From positions 1,798,001 to 1,862,000 of the forward strand of contig NZ_RKRA01000001.1 of assembly GCF_003814705.1 (NCBI RefSeq): a DNA stretch of 64,000 nt, written 5' to 3'. Position numbers and translations under genes: made by a program. The notes beneath the pieces are model-generated. The model made no database searches, was not told the DNA's origin, and saw only the letters and a list, made by a program, of their open reading frames with translations. The number at the start of each line of letters is the position of its first letter. The stretch's first letter is position 1. Source of the stretch: Georgenia muralis (lineage in GTDB: Bacteria; Actinomycetota; Actinomycetes; Actinomycetales; Actinomycetaceae). Below are positions 43,385-52,420 of this stretch, piece by piece.

Positions 43385-44248
43385 GTGAGCAGCGACGTCG
43401 TCCCCGCCCTCGAGCGGCTCGCGCTGCTCGACGGTGTGCCCGAGGCCGCGGCTGGAGCCCGGGAGGCCGCCGCGGACCTGCGCTGGCACGAGGGGCTGCG
43501 GCGCCGCTGGCGCGAGGCGAGGGCGGAGGCGGCGGTGCGCTCCGCCGTCGCCGGGGCCTCCCTCGACGGTGCCCGGGCACCGGCGTCCTGGCTCCGCGGC
43601 CGGGTGGCGGCCGGCGACGTCGACCCCGCCGCCGCACGGGCCGAGGAGGCCGCCGTGCTCGCCGCCTGGCGCGCCCAGGTCCACGCCGGCGCGCTCTTCG
43701 GCGACCTGGGCGGACGCGCCCCGCGCGCCCCCGGTGCCGAGGTGATGGCCGGGCTGCACCGGGACCTCACCGCGCACCTGGTCGCGGCCGGTGCCCTGCA
43801 AGCCGGTGACGTCGGCCGCCCGCGGACCACCGGCCGGGCCCGCGACGCCGCGGGCGCGGACGAGCCGGTCGGTGCCGAGCTCGAGGCGCGCACCGCCCTC
43901 GTCGTCGCCGTGCTCGACGCCGAGAGGGCACCCGGTCTGGTGCGCGCCGCCGTCGTCCACGCCGAGGTCGCCACGGCCCGTCCCTTCGTGACGGCCAACG
44001 GCCAGCTCGCACGGGTCCTCGCCCGCCTCGTCCTCGTGCGCAGCGGCGTCGACCCCACCGGCGTCGCCCTGCCCGACGAGATGCACGCGGGCGACCCGCT
44101 CGCCTACCGGCGGGCGCTCGCCGCCTACGCGACGGGCACCCCCGACGGGGTGGCCACCTGGCTGGTGCACCAGGCCGAGGCGGTGACCGCCGGTGCCCGG
44201 GCCGGCGCCGGGCTGGCGACGGGTGTCCTCGCCGGCCGACCGGCCTAG
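43385..44248 (+). CDS. Fic-like protein with degenerate active site
   Basis: Helical protein of 287 residues that follows the Fic fold. A segment near residue 57 (GASLDGAR) resembles the inhibitory S-x-x-E-G motif, and the active loop position reads ARPFVTANGQLAR (residues 198-210) in place of HPFxxGNGRxxR. The catalytic His is Arg199, the first Gly is Ala and the phosphate-binding Arg is Gln, so AMP transfer is unlikely. It may be a binding or regulatory relic conserved with the acs/HAD neighbourhood. GTG 43385 lies 6 bp after TAGCCT, a leaderless-type -10. Confidence 0.7.
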   Translation: MSSDVVPALERLALLDGVPEAAAGAREAAADLRWHEGLRRRWREARAEAAVRSAVAGASLDGARAPASWLRGRVAAGDVDPAAARAEEAAVLAAWRAQVHAGALFGDLGGRAPRAPGAEVMAGLHRDLTAHLVAAGALQAGDVGRPRTTGRARDAAGADEPVGAELEARTALVVAVLDAERAPGLVRAAVVHAEVATARPFVTANGQLARVLARLVLVRSGVDPTGVALPDEMHAGDPLAYRRALAAYATGTPDGVATWLVHQAEAVTAGARAGAGLATGVLAGRPA

Positions 44249-44310
44249 CACGGCCGCCACGCCGAGGCCCGCCGGTCACCCGTCGGCACGTGGCCCGAGG
44301 GCGAGTCATC

Positions 44311-45087
44311 TCAGGCGGACCGTGGCCGCGTCGCCCAGAGCCAGCCGCCCACGGCCGTCGCCACGCCGGCCAGGGCGAGGAGCACGCGGACCGGCGGCGG
44401 GCGCAGCGGCACCGGCCGCCGGAAGCGCCGCACCTCCCAGCCCCGCTCGCGGGCGACGCGCAGCAGTGCGCGGTCCGGGTTGACCGCCACCGGGTGGCCC
44501 ACGACCTCGAGCATGGGCAGGTCGGTGATCGAGTCGCTGTACGCCCACGACCGTGCGAGGTCGTACCCGTGGCGCTGCGCGAGGGCGGCCATCTCGGCGG
44601 CCTTGGCAGGGCCGTAGACGTAGTGCTCCGTCCGCCCCGTGAAGCGGCCGTCGGCCACCGCCATCGTCGTGGCGATGACGTGGTCGGCACCGATCATCGC
44701 CGCGATCGGCTCGACGATCTCCCGGGCCGACGCCGAGACGACGACCACGTCCTCGCCCGCGTCCTGGTGCGCACCGACCAGCTCGAGGGCCTCGAGGTAG
44801 ACCAGGGGCCGGACCGCCGTGCCCACCGCGTCGGCGACGGCGTCCCGGAACCGCGCGACCTCCCACCCGTTGACCGTGCGGGAGAGCTCCTGACGGATCC
44901 GGTCGCTGCGGCGGTGGTCCGCGGCCACGAAGGCGTAGCCCAGCTGCGCCCCGGCCGAGCGCAGGACGTCCCCGCGGCGCAGGAGGCCCGCGGCGAGGAG
45001 GGGCCGGGCGAGCGCGAGGGAGGACGAGGTCGCGAGGATGGTCTTGTCGAGGTCGAAGAACGCCGCAGCGCGCCGGTCGGTGCCCAT
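44311..45087 (-). CDS. HAD-IB family phosphatase (SerB-like)
   Basis: HAD-superfamily hydrolase of 258 residues, counterpart of Rv3661 beside the ssd/tad genes. Motif I FFDLDKTIL has Asp nucleophile at about 12, motif II VVSAS, Lys in GPAKAAEM and motif III YSDSITDLPML. A C-terminal TM helix (VLLALAGVATAVGGWLWAT) anchors it to the membrane. Substrates of this subfamily may include lysophospholipids or phosphoserine; not deducible here. GGAGGAGG precedes the ATG. Confidence 0.87.
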   Translation of the reverse strand: MGTDRRAAAFFDLDKTILATSSSLALARPLLAAGLLRRGDVLRSAGAQLGYAFVAADHRRSDRIRQELSRTVNGWEVARFRDAVADAVGTAVRPLVYLEALELVGAHQDAGEDVVVVSASAREIVEPIAAMIGADHVIATTMAVADGRFTGRTEHYVYGPAKAAEMAALAQRHGYDLARSWAYSDSITDLPMLEVVGHPVAVNPDRALLRVARERGWEVRRFRRPVPLRPPPVRVLLALAGVATAVGGWLWATRPRSA

Positions 45088-45266
45088 GCCACCTCCTCCC
45101 TGACCAGGCTAACCGTGCGGGCACCCCCCGTGGAGCGCCCCGGCGAGGTCGCCGGGCCGCGGGGCGCGACCGCGTCCCCAGGCGGCCCGGACCGCCGCCG
45201 TCCACAGGGTCGGGGCGGACGACGGCGCACCCGGGCCACGGTGGCGGCCTGGACAGGAGGTGGCCG

Positions 45267-46280
45267 ATGGGGTCGTCGGGGAAGCTGCAGGTGGTCCTGC
45301 GCACGGGGGACGAGGCGGTCGCCGCCCAGGTCGGCCGGCTCACCGACCTCGCGGGGGTGGGCCTGCTCGTCGTCCCACCGGACCGGGTGCTGCCGGCGGC
45401 GGCGGTGGTGCTGGACCACGAGCGCGCCGACCTGCCGGTGCTGAGGGTGCACGTCGACCCCGGTCGGGTGGGGCGCGTGCCCGGGGCGCCCGAGGAGCTC
45501 CCCGCCGTCGTCGAGCTGCCCGGCGACACCCCCGTCCTGCTCGACGTCGTCGTCGCGGCCGGCACGCCGCACCGCGCCCGGACGGTGGGGGTGGTGGCCG
45601 CCCACGGCGGGGCAGGGGCCTCGGTGCTCGCCGCCGCCCTCGCCAGGGCGGCCGTCGACGACGGTGCGGCGACCGCACTGGTCGATCTCGACCCGGCCGG
45701 TGGCGGCCTGGACGTCCTCCTCGGGCTCGAGCACGACCCCGGCCGGCGGTGGACCGACCTGCGGGCCGAGCGGGGCGCGCTGCTGCCCGAGCGGCTGGCC
45801 CTCGCCCTGCCGTCCTGGCACCTCGTCCGGGTGCTCTCGGGGGACCAGCGCGGTGGCATCGACCCGGCCGACCTCGTGGCCCGCTCCGCCGTGCGTGCGC
45901 TGGGCCAGGGGCACGACCTCGTCGTCCTCGACCTGCCGCGCCAGGTGCTCGCCGGCGGTGAGGCGGCCCGGACGTGGCTCGGCTGGTGCGGCGACGTCGT
46001 CCTCGTCGCCGGCGGTGGTGTCCGCGGCGCTGCCGCTGCCCGGGCGGGCGCCGCCGCGCTCGGTGCGAGCGGCTCCCGTGGACACCTCGTGGTCCGCGCC
46101 GACGCGGTCGAGAGCGAGGAGGTGGCCGACCACGCCGGGCTCGGCCGGGCCGTGCGGCTGCGCGAGCAGCGCGGCCTGGCGGCGGGTGTCGAGCGCGGCC
46201 TCGCCCCCGGCGACCAGCGCCGCGGGCCGCTGCGCGCCGCGGCGTCGGCGGTGCTGCGCGACCTCGGGCCGTGGCCGTGA
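45267..46280 (+). CDS. Ssd/CpaE-like septum-site or Tad ATPase-fold protein
   Basis: Homologue of Rv3660c (Ssd) and TadZ/CpaE, 337 residues. It has an N-terminal receiver-like half (about 1-100) and a MinD/ParA-type half. The deviant Walker A reads AAHGGAGASVLA: both lysines expected in KGGxGKT are absent. LVDLDPAGGGLDVLLGLEH is the Walker A' region. So ATP hydrolysis is doubtful. It leads the Tad operon and probably localises the pilus machinery or the septum. ATG 45267 follows AGGAGG. The next gene overlaps by GTGA. Confidence 0.83.
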   Translation: MGSSGKLQVVLRTGDEAVAAQVGRLTDLAGVGLLVVPPDRVLPAAAVVLDHERADLPVLRVHVDPGRVGRVPGAPEELPAVVELPGDTPVLLDVVVAAGTPHRARTVGVVAAHGGAGASVLAAALARAAVDDGAATALVDLDPAGGGLDVLLGLEHDPGRRWTDLRAERGALLPERLALALPSWHLVRVLSGDQRGGIDPADLVARSAVRALGQGHDLVVLDLPRQVLAGGEAARTWLGWCGDVVLVAGGGVRGAAAARAGAAALGASGSRGHLVVRADAVESEEVADHAGLGRAVRLREQRGLAAGVERGLAPGDQRRGPLRAAASAVLRDLGPWP

Positions 46281-47467
46281 GCCAGCCCGGCGGGGCGGCC
46301 GTCGTCGCGCGGGTGCGGGCCGCGGTGGCCGGAGGAACCCCGCTGGCCGGTGCGCTCGCGGAGGGGGCCGCCCGCACCGTGGGGGTCCGCGGGCTGCTCG
46401 ACCTCGACGCGGACGTCCGCGCCCACCTGCGCGGCGCAGGACCGCTCCAGCACCTCCTCGACGACCCGCACGTGACCGACGTCCTCGTCAACGGTGCCGG
46501 CGGGGTCTGGCTCGACCGCGGCGCGGGGCTCGAGCGGGTGGACGTGGGGGACCCCGCCCTCGCCGACCCGGCCGCCGTCCGGGCGCTGGCCGCCCGGCTC
46601 GCCGCGGCCAGCGGCCAGCGGCTCGACGACGCGAGCCCGGTCGTCGACGGCACCCTGCCCGACGGCACCCGCCTGCACGCGGTGCTACCCCCGCTCTCGG
46701 CCGACGGCACGCTCATCTCGCTGCGGACCCACCGCGCGCGCGTCTTCAGCCTGACCGAGCTCACCGCGTCGGGGACCGTGCCGGCGGACGTCGAGCCCGT
46801 GCTGCGGGCCCTCGTGGACCGGCGGGCCAACGTCCTGGTCTCGGGCGCCACCGGCTCGGGCAAGACCACCCTGCTCGCCGCGCTGCTCGGGCTCGTGCCC
46901 GGCCGCGAGCGCATCGTGTGCATCGAGGAGTCCGCCGAGCTGCGGCCCGACCACCCGCACGTCGTCCACCTGCAGGTCCGCCGGGCCAACGTCCAGCGCG
47001 TCGGCGAGGTGCCCCTCAGCGAGCTCGTCCGGGCGGCGATGCGGATGCGCCCGGACCGTCTCGTGCTGGGCGAGTGCCGCGGGGCGGAGGTGCGGGACGT
47101 CCTGGGCGCCCTCAACACCGGCCACGACGGCGGCTTCGCCACGGTCCACGCGAACGCCTCGGCGGACGTCCCGGCCCGGCTCGTGGCGCTCGGCGCCCTC
47201 GCCGGGATGGCCGAGCCCACCGTGGCGGCCCAGGCCGCCAGCGCTCTCGACGCCGTCGTCCACCTGCGGCGCGACGCCGCCGGCCGACGCCGGGTCGCCG
47301 AGGTGGCGGTCCTGGGCCGCGTGGGCGCCGAGCTGCGCTGCGAGGTCGCCCTCGCCGCCACGCCCGGCGGGGCACGGCCCGGGCCGGGCTGGGAACGTCT
47401 GCAGGAGCGGCTGGGAGCCGGGCGCCCGCCGTCGCCCGGTCGCCACGCCGCGGGAGGCGCCCCGTGA
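46277..47467 (+). CDS. tadA: TadA/CpaF-family secretion ATPase
   Basis: Hexameric type II/IV secretion ATPase of 396 residues that powers Flp/Tad pilus assembly. Walker A SGATGSGKTTLLAALL is near residue 190, the acidic Asp box IVCIEESAEL follows, then the Walker B region RMRPDRLVLGECRG and the His box GHDGGFATVHANA. The GTG at 46277 overlaps the previous gene as GTGA. No zinc-binding Cys are visible. All of the following tad genes overlap, so this is one operon. Confidence 0.92.
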   Translation: MSQPGGAAVVARVRAAVAGGTPLAGALAEGAARTVGVRGLLDLDADVRAHLRGAGPLQHLLDDPHVTDVLVNGAGGVWLDRGAGLERVDVGDPALADPAAVRALAARLAAASGQRLDDASPVVDGTLPDGTRLHAVLPPLSADGTLISLRTHRARVFSLTELTASGTVPADVEPVLRALVDRRANVLVSGATGSGKTTLLAALLGLVPGRERIVCIEESAELRPDHPHVVHLQVRRANVQRVGEVPLSELVRAAMRMRPDRLVLGECRGAEVRDVLGALNTGHDGGFATVHANASADVPARLVALGALAGMAEPTVAAQAASALDAVVHLRRDAAGRRRVAEVAVLGRVGAELRCEVALAATPGGARPGPGWERLQERLGAGRPPSPGRHAAGGAP

Positions 47468-48135
47468 CGGCGGCGCTCGCGGCCGGCGCGCTGGCCGCCC
47501 TCGCCCTGGTGCTCGTCAGCCCTCCGCGCAGGCGGGCGCGCCGCTCCGCCCGCCCACGCACCCCGCCCGCGTGGCCGCGGCGGCGGCGCCGGACCGACCT
47601 CGACCTGGGCGTGGTGGCGACCGAGGTCGCCACCCGGCTGCACGCGGGGGCCGGTGTTGAGGAGGCCTGGTCCCGCACCCTGGCCCGGGCGGGCCTCACC
47701 ACGGCCGACGGCGGTGGACCCGCGATCAGCGGCGTGCCGCTCGCCCTCACCCGGCTCGGAAGCTCCGGGCGCCGGCTGGGCCCGGGCGCCGAGGCCGCCC
47801 TGCCGGCGACCGTGGCCGCCTGCCGGCTCACCCACGAGATCGGGGCCCCGCTGGCGCAGGTGCTCGAGCGGACCGCGCACGGCCTCACCGAGGCCGGCCA
47901 GGCCCGTGCAGCGCGTGCCGTCGCGCTCGCCGGGCCCCGCGCCAGCGCACGGCTCCTCGGTGTGCTGCCCGCCGCCGGTGTGCTCATGGGGGCCGCCGTC
48001 GGGGCCGACCCCGTCGCCTTCCTCCTCGACGGTGGCGCGGGGTCGGCCTGCCTGCTCGCCGGCGCCGGGCTCATGGTGGCCGGGCACCGCTGGGTCGCGG
48101 CCCTCGAACGCTCCGCCCGCCACGCCGGTGACTGA
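47464..48135 (+). CDS. tadB: TadB-like type II secretion F protein
   Basis: Membrane platform protein of 223 residues. It has an N-terminal TM helix, an Arg/Pro-rich cytoplasmic stretch, and the T2SSF domain (TEVATRLHAGAGVEEAW, then LERTAHGLTEAGQARAARAVALAGPRASARLLGVLP), followed by two TM helices. It is shorter than proteobacterial TadB. GTG overlaps the tadA stop. It partners with TadC in the inner membrane. Confidence 0.8.
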   Translation: MTAALAAGALAALALVLVSPPRRRARRSARPRTPPAWPRRRRRTDLDLGVVATEVATRLHAGAGVEEAWSRTLARAGLTTADGGGPAISGVPLALTRLGSSGRRLGPGAEAALPATVAACRLTHEIGAPLAQVLERTAHGLTEAGQARAARAVALAGPRASARLLGVLPAAGVLMGAAVGADPVAFLLDGGAGSACLLAGAGLMVAGHRWVAALERSARHAGD

Positions 48136-48685
48136 CGTGGTCGTCATCGTCCTCGCCCTCGTCGCCGCCGCGCCCTGGGTCCTCCGCCGCCGGCGGCCCG
48201 GGCACCGGCGCCCGGCCCGGGCCGGGCGGGGCGGCGGCGCCGTCGACGTCGCCGTCCTGCTGGACCTGGCCGGCGCGGCCCTCGAGGCCGGTGCGTCGGT
48301 CCCGGGCACGCTCGAGGCGCTGGGCCGGGCCCTCGGCGCCGCGGGGGAGGTGGCCGGGTCGCACGGCACCGTCCTGCGGCGAGCGGGCGGCGCGCTGCGG
48401 CTCGGCGCACCGTGGGACGAGGCATGGGCCGGCGTCCCGCCCGCGCTCGTGCCGCTGGCGGACGCCCTCGAGCCCGCCTGGGTCGAGGGGTCCGCACCGG
48501 GCCCGCTCCTGCGGCACGCCGCCGCGTCCGTCCGCGCGGGACGGCACCGCCGCGCCCAGGTGGCGGCCGCCCGCATGGCGGTGCGGCTCGTCCTGCCGCT
48601 GGGGCTGTGCTTCCTGCCGGCGTTCGTCCTCCTCGGCGTGGTCCCGGTGGTGGCCGCCGCCGGCGGCGGCCTCCTCGGTGGCTGA
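48128..48685 (+). CDS. tadC: TadC-like type II secretion F protein
   Basis: Second platform protein, 185 residues. TM helix at start, Arg-rich stretch, a T2SSF domain (LLDLAGAALEAGASVPGTLEALG) and a C-terminal hydrophobic pair (LVLPLGLCFLPAFVLLGVVPVV). Compact as in other actinobacterial Tad loci. GTG 48128 overlaps tadB by 8 bp. The 153 bp that follow are noncoding and precede the pilin gene. Confidence 0.8.
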   Translation: MTDVVVIVLALVAAAPWVLRRRRPGHRRPARAGRGGGAVDVAVLLDLAGAALEAGASVPGTLEALGRALGAAGEVAGSHGTVLRRAGGALRLGAPWDEAWAGVPPALVPLADALEPAWVEGSAPGPLLRHAAASVRAGRHRRAQVAAARMAVRLVLPLGLCFLPAFVLLGVVPVVAAAGGGLLGG

Positions 48686-48838
48686 CCCGTCCGCTCCACA
48701 GCCCGGCCGGGGGCACCTGCCTCCACAGCGCCGCTGCGTGCGCCCGGTCCGCCGGGGCGGGTGGCACGACGCTCGTCGTGTCGGCCGGCACCAGCCGGCC
48801 GTCCGGGCCCCCACGGGGCGGAGGGAAGGAGTTCGACC

Positions 48839-49054
48839 ATGCGAGCAGTGCGACAGCGCTGGGGAGGGGTGCGGGCATCGATGGTGCGTCGTGCCCGGAC
48901 GCTGCGGCGCGAGGCGGGGATGGCGACGGCGGAGTACGCCATCGGCACGGTGGCGGCGGCGTCCATCGCCAGCGTCCTGCTGTGGATCCTCAAGAGCGAC
49001 TGGGTCCGCGAGCTCGTCGCGGACCTCATCCGCAAGGCGCTCGGCCTGGGATGA
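48839..49054 (+). CDS. DUF4244 / Flp-type pilin
   Basis: Small secreted pilin-like protein of 71 residues. The basic leader ends in EAGM-ATAEYAIGTVAAASIASVL, the prepilin pattern with Glu five residues into the mature hydrophobic helix, as in Flp pilins and DUF4244. AAGGAG precedes the ATG. It is probably the major pilin subunit. No prepilin peptidase is encoded in the window. Confidence 0.83.
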   Translation: MRAVRQRWGGVRASMVRRARTLRREAGMATAEYAIGTVAAASIASVLLWILKSDWVRELVADLIRKALGLG

Positions 49055-49446
49055 GACGGCCATGTCGACCGGTGCCGGACGGGAGCCCCCGTCCGGCACC
49101 GGGCGCCGGCGCCCAGGCCGGCATGGTCACCGCCGAGCTGGCCCTGGTGCTGCCGGCGGTGGTGATGGTGCTCCTCCTGCTGCTCACGGCCGGGTCCGCG
49201 GCCCTGACCCAGGTGCGCGTGGCCGACGCCGCCCGGGCCGGTGCCCGCGCCGCCGCTCTCGGCGAGCCCGCCGCGGTGGTCGCGCGGGTCGCCGAGGACC
49301 TCGCGGGCGAACGCGCCCGGGTGCTCGTCGCCCAGGACGGCGCCTACGTCCTCGTCGAGGTCACCAGCGACCTTCCCGGCGTGCTGGGCCTGACCGACCT
49401 GCGGGCCCGGTCGCAGGCGCGGGCGCTGCCGGAGCCGGGCACGTGA
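49051..49446 (+). CDS. tadE: TadE-like pseudopilin
   Basis: Minor pilin-like protein of 131 residues. A polar, Pro/Arg-rich leader precedes GMVTAELALVLPAVVMVL, the TadE prepilin site and hydrophobic helix with Glu at +5. The remainder (ADAARAGARAAALGEP) is the usual TadE globular part. ATGA overlap with the DUF4244 stop. Extracytoplasmic after processing. Confidence 0.87.
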   Translation: MRRPCRPVPDGSPRPAPGAGAQAGMVTAELALVLPAVVMVLLLLLTAGSAALTQVRVADAARAGARAAALGEPAAVVARVAEDLAGERARVLVAQDGAYVLVEVTSDLPGVLGLTDLRARSQARALPEPGT

Positions 49447-49820
49447 GGCCCGGTGCCGGCCCGCCCGGCACCCGCTCGCACCGCCGTCCGGGCGACCGGG
49501 GCGCGGGCTCAGTGCTGGGACTGTCGCTCGTCGCGGTCGTCCTCGTCCTGGCCGTGGGCGTCACCGCCCTGGCCGGGGCGGTGCACGCCCGGGGCGTCGC
49601 CCAGACGGCGGCGGACCTCGGGGCGCTCGCCGCCGCCGAGGTCCTCCACGGCCGGGGTGGGCAGAGCGACCCGTGCAGGGCGGCGGCGCGCGTGGTGCGC
49701 GCCAACGGCGCCGACCCGGGTGGGTGCGTGGTGCACGGGGACGTGGTCGAGGTCGTCGCACGGGTCACCGTGCCGGTGGGTCCGGCCGCGCGGGCGACCG
49801 CCCGGGCCGGGCCGGCGTGA
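49443..49820 (+). CDS. TadE-like secretion-neighbourhood protein (Rv3654c-type)
   Basis: Protein of 125 residues with a basic leader, GAGSVLGLSLVAVVLVLAVGV hydrophobic helix and AAADLGALAAAEVL-like ordering (QTAADLGALAAAE), then two Cys (about residues 80 and 97) that may form a disulfide outside. It corresponds to the helicase/secretion-neighbourhood TadE-like proteins. GTG overlaps tadE by GTGA; it is the last gene of the pilus operon and convergent with the helicase. Confidence 0.8.
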   Translation: MRPGAGPPGTRSHRRPGDRGAGSVLGLSLVAVVLVLAVGVTALAGAVHARGVAQTAADLGALAAAEVLHGRGGQSDPCRAAARVVRANGADPGGCVVHGDVVEVVARVTVPVGPAARATARAGPA

Positions 49821-49835
49821 TCGTGGCGCGATCCG

Positions 49836-52277
49836 TCAGCCGGGCCCGGGCGGGGCGCTGCGCAGCAGCAGCCGGAGCAGCCGGGTCGCCCCGCGCTTGT
49901 CGAGAGGCGCGTTGCCGTTCCCGCACTTGGGCGACTGCACGCAGCTCGGGCACCCGTCCAGGCACCCGCACGCCATGATCGCGCCGAGCGTCGCCTCGAC
50001 CCACTCCCGGGCGGCGCGGTAGCCGCGCTCGGCGAACCCGGCCCCGCCGGGGTAACCGTCGTGGACGAACACCGTCGGCTGCCCGGTCTGGGCGTGCACG
50101 GCGGTCGACAGGCCGCCGATGTCCCACCGGTCGCACGTCGCCAGCAGCGGGAGCAGGCCGATCGAGGCGTGCTCCGCGGCGTGGAGGGCGCCGGGCAGGC
50201 TCTCCTTGCCGACCCCGGCCGCCTCGCAGGCCTCGGCGCTGAGCGTCCACCACACCGCGGTCGTGGGCAGGACCCGTTCGGGCATGTCGAGGGCGTAGGA
50301 GCCGATGATGTCCATCCCCGGCAGCCGGCGCCGGTCGTACCCCGTGACCTGGCCCGTCACCTCCACGTCCCCGAACGACCACCGCACCGGCGCGCCCGCC
50401 GGGTCGTCCCAGGTGACGTGGTCGCGCTCGGCGACGATCCGGACGGTGGAGCTCGACCGCGCCCGCGTGCGGTAGGCCAGCTCCTGGTCGGCGTGGACGA
50501 GGGCGACGTCGTCCTCGAGCTGGTCGACGACGAACGTGCGGCCCTGGTGCACGTACACCGCACCGGGGTGGACCGTGCTGTCGGCGCGTGCGCCGTCGAC
50601 CGTGCCCAGCACCGCGCCCGTGCCCGTCTCGACCACCTGGACCGGCTGGGACGACCCGCCGCGCAGGTCGGTGAGGTCCTGCGCCCGCTCCGGTCGTGCG
50701 AAGTTCCAGAACCAGCCCGTGGGGCGACGACGGAGCAGGTCGCGCCGGACGAGCTCGTCGAGCAGCGCGGTGCCGGCGAGACCGAAGGTCGGCAGGTCCG
50801 CGGTGGTCAGCGGCAGCTCCGACGCCGCGGCGCACAGGTGCGGGGCGAGCACGTACGGGTTGGCGGGGTCGAACGTCGTGGCCTCGACCCCCGTGCCGAA
50901 GATGGCCTCGGGGTGGTGGACGAGGAAGGTGTCCAGCGGGTCCTCGCTGGCGACGAGCACGGCCACGCCGTCGGCGCCCGCCCGTCCCGCCCGCCCGGCC
51001 TGCTGCCACATCGAGACCCGGGTCCCCGGCCAGCCGGCCATGAGGACCGCGTCGAGACCCGCGACGTCGACGCCCAGCTCGAGGGCGTTGGTGGTGGCCA
51101 GGGCGAGCAGCTCGCCGCTGCGCAGGGCCCGCTCGAGCTCGCGGCGCTCCTCCGGCAGGTACCCCCCGCGGTAGGCCGCCACCCGCGCGGCCAGGGCGGG
51201 GTCGACCTCGCGCAGGTGCCGCCGGGTCTGCTCGGCGATCACCTCCGCGCCGTACCGGGAGCGGACGAAGACCAGGGTGCGTGCGCCGGCGGACACGAGG
51301 TCGGCCAGCAGGGAGGCCGCCTCGGCCCCGGCGGAGCGGCGCGGGCCGTCCAGGCTGGGGTCGTCCAGGCTCGGGTCGCCCGCGCCGTCCCCGGCGGGGT
51401 CCGGGGCCGTCGCCGCCCAGGCCTCGGCCAGGGCCGGCTGCCACAGGGCCACCGACCGGCGGCCGGTCGGCGCGGTGTCCTCGGTGACCGCGACGATGTC
51501 GGCCGGGTCAGCGCCGACCAGCCGGGCCGCGGTCAGGGCCGGCTCGGCGGTCGTGGCCGAGGCCATGAGGACCGTGGGGACCGAGCCGTAGTGCGCGGCC
51601 AGGCGGAGCAGCCGACGCAGGACCAGGGCGACGTGCGCGCCGAGGACCCCGCGGTAGGCGTGCGCCTCGTCCACGACGACGTAGCGCAGCCCGCGCAGCA
51701 GCCGCTGCCACCGCCGGTGCCCCGGCAGCATCGAGAAGTGGAGGAAGTCGGGGTTGGTCAGGACGACGTCGGCGTGGTCGCGCGCCCAGTCCCGCTCCGT
51801 CAGCGGGGTGTCGCCGTCGCACGTCGCCACCCGCACCCCGCGCAGCGCGGCCGCGTCGAGGAGCCGCTGGAGGCCGGCCAGCTGGTCGGCGGCGAGCGCC
51901 TTGGTCGGGGAGAGGTACAGGATCGACGGGCGCCGGGTGTAGGAGCCGATGCTCCCGGCGGCGGGGCCGGCGAGCTCGGCGGCCCCGGCCCGCACCGCCG
52001 ACAGCGCGGGGAGCCAGGCCGCCAGGGACTTGCCCGAGCCGGTGCCGGTGGCGATGACGGTGTGCCGGCCCGCCCACGCGGCCTCGGCGGCCCGGACCTG
52101 GTGGACCCACGGCCGGTCGACCCCGAGCCGGCGGTAGCCGGCGACCACGTCCGGGTCGGCCCAGCCCGGCCAGTCCGCCGTCCGGCCCGGTCGGCCCGGC
52201 AGCTCCTCGAGGTGGACGAGCCGGCCGTCGCGCCGGCCCGCCGAGCGCAGGAGCGCGAGGACGTCGGGGCGGGGCAC
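49836..52277 (-). CDS. MrfA-like DEAD/DEAH-box helicase with DUF1998
   Basis: Superfamily 2 helicase of 813 residues. ATGTGSGKS (Walker A near 76), VVDEAHAYRG (motif II near 205), SATTAEP, and in domain 2 VFVRSRYGAEV, TNALELGVDV and QQAGRAGR. The C-terminal DUF1998 domain has a Cys cluster CGCLDGCPSCVQSPKC (near residue 755-770) for Zn. This combination is that of MrfA (YprA), a 3'-5' helicase in mitomycin-type interstrand repair. The acidic linker DPAGDGAGDPSLDDPSLDG is a local insert. Rv3649 is in the equivalent place. Confidence 0.88.
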   Translation of the reverse strand: MPRPDVLALLRSAGRRDGRLVHLEELPGRPGRTADWPGWADPDVVAGYRRLGVDRPWVHQVRAAEAAWAGRHTVIATGTGSGKSLAAWLPALSAVRAGAAELAGPAAGSIGSYTRRPSILYLSPTKALAADQLAGLQRLLDAAALRGVRVATCDGDTPLTERDWARDHADVVLTNPDFLHFSMLPGHRRWQRLLRGLRYVVVDEAHAYRGVLGAHVALVLRRLLRLAAHYGSVPTVLMASATTAEPALTAARLVGADPADIVAVTEDTAPTGRRSVALWQPALAEAWAATAPDPAGDGAGDPSLDDPSLDGPRRSAGAEAASLLADLVSAGARTLVFVRSRYGAEVIAEQTRRHLREVDPALAARVAAYRGGYLPEERRELERALRSGELLALATTNALELGVDVAGLDAVLMAGWPGTRVSMWQQAGRAGRAGADGVAVLVASEDPLDTFLVHHPEAIFGTGVEATTFDPANPYVLAPHLCAAASELPLTTADLPTFGLAGTALLDELVRRDLLRRRPTGWFWNFARPERAQDLTDLRGGSSQPVQVVETGTGAVLGTVDGARADSTVHPGAVYVHQGRTFVVDQLEDDVALVHADQELAYRTRARSSSTVRIVAERDHVTWDDPAGAPVRWSFGDVEVTGQVTGYDRRRLPGMDIIGSYALDMPERVLPTTAVWWTLSAEACEAAGVGKESLPGALHAAEHASIGLLPLLATCDRWDIGGLSTAVHAQTGQPTVFVHDGYPGGAGFAERGYRAAREWVEATLGAIMACGCLDGCPSCVQSPKCGNGNAPLDKRGATRLLRLLLRSAPPGPG

Positions 52278-52420
52278 CGGTCCAGTGTGCCTCCCCGGCG
52301 GGATTCACGACGCGTCGGTCCCTGATCTGTTCGTCGCCCCCGCGGGGCACCGGTAGGCTCCGCGTCATCCATCCGCCCGGTGACACCGACGTCCCGGATG
52401 TGTGCTGCCAAGGAGGCCCG

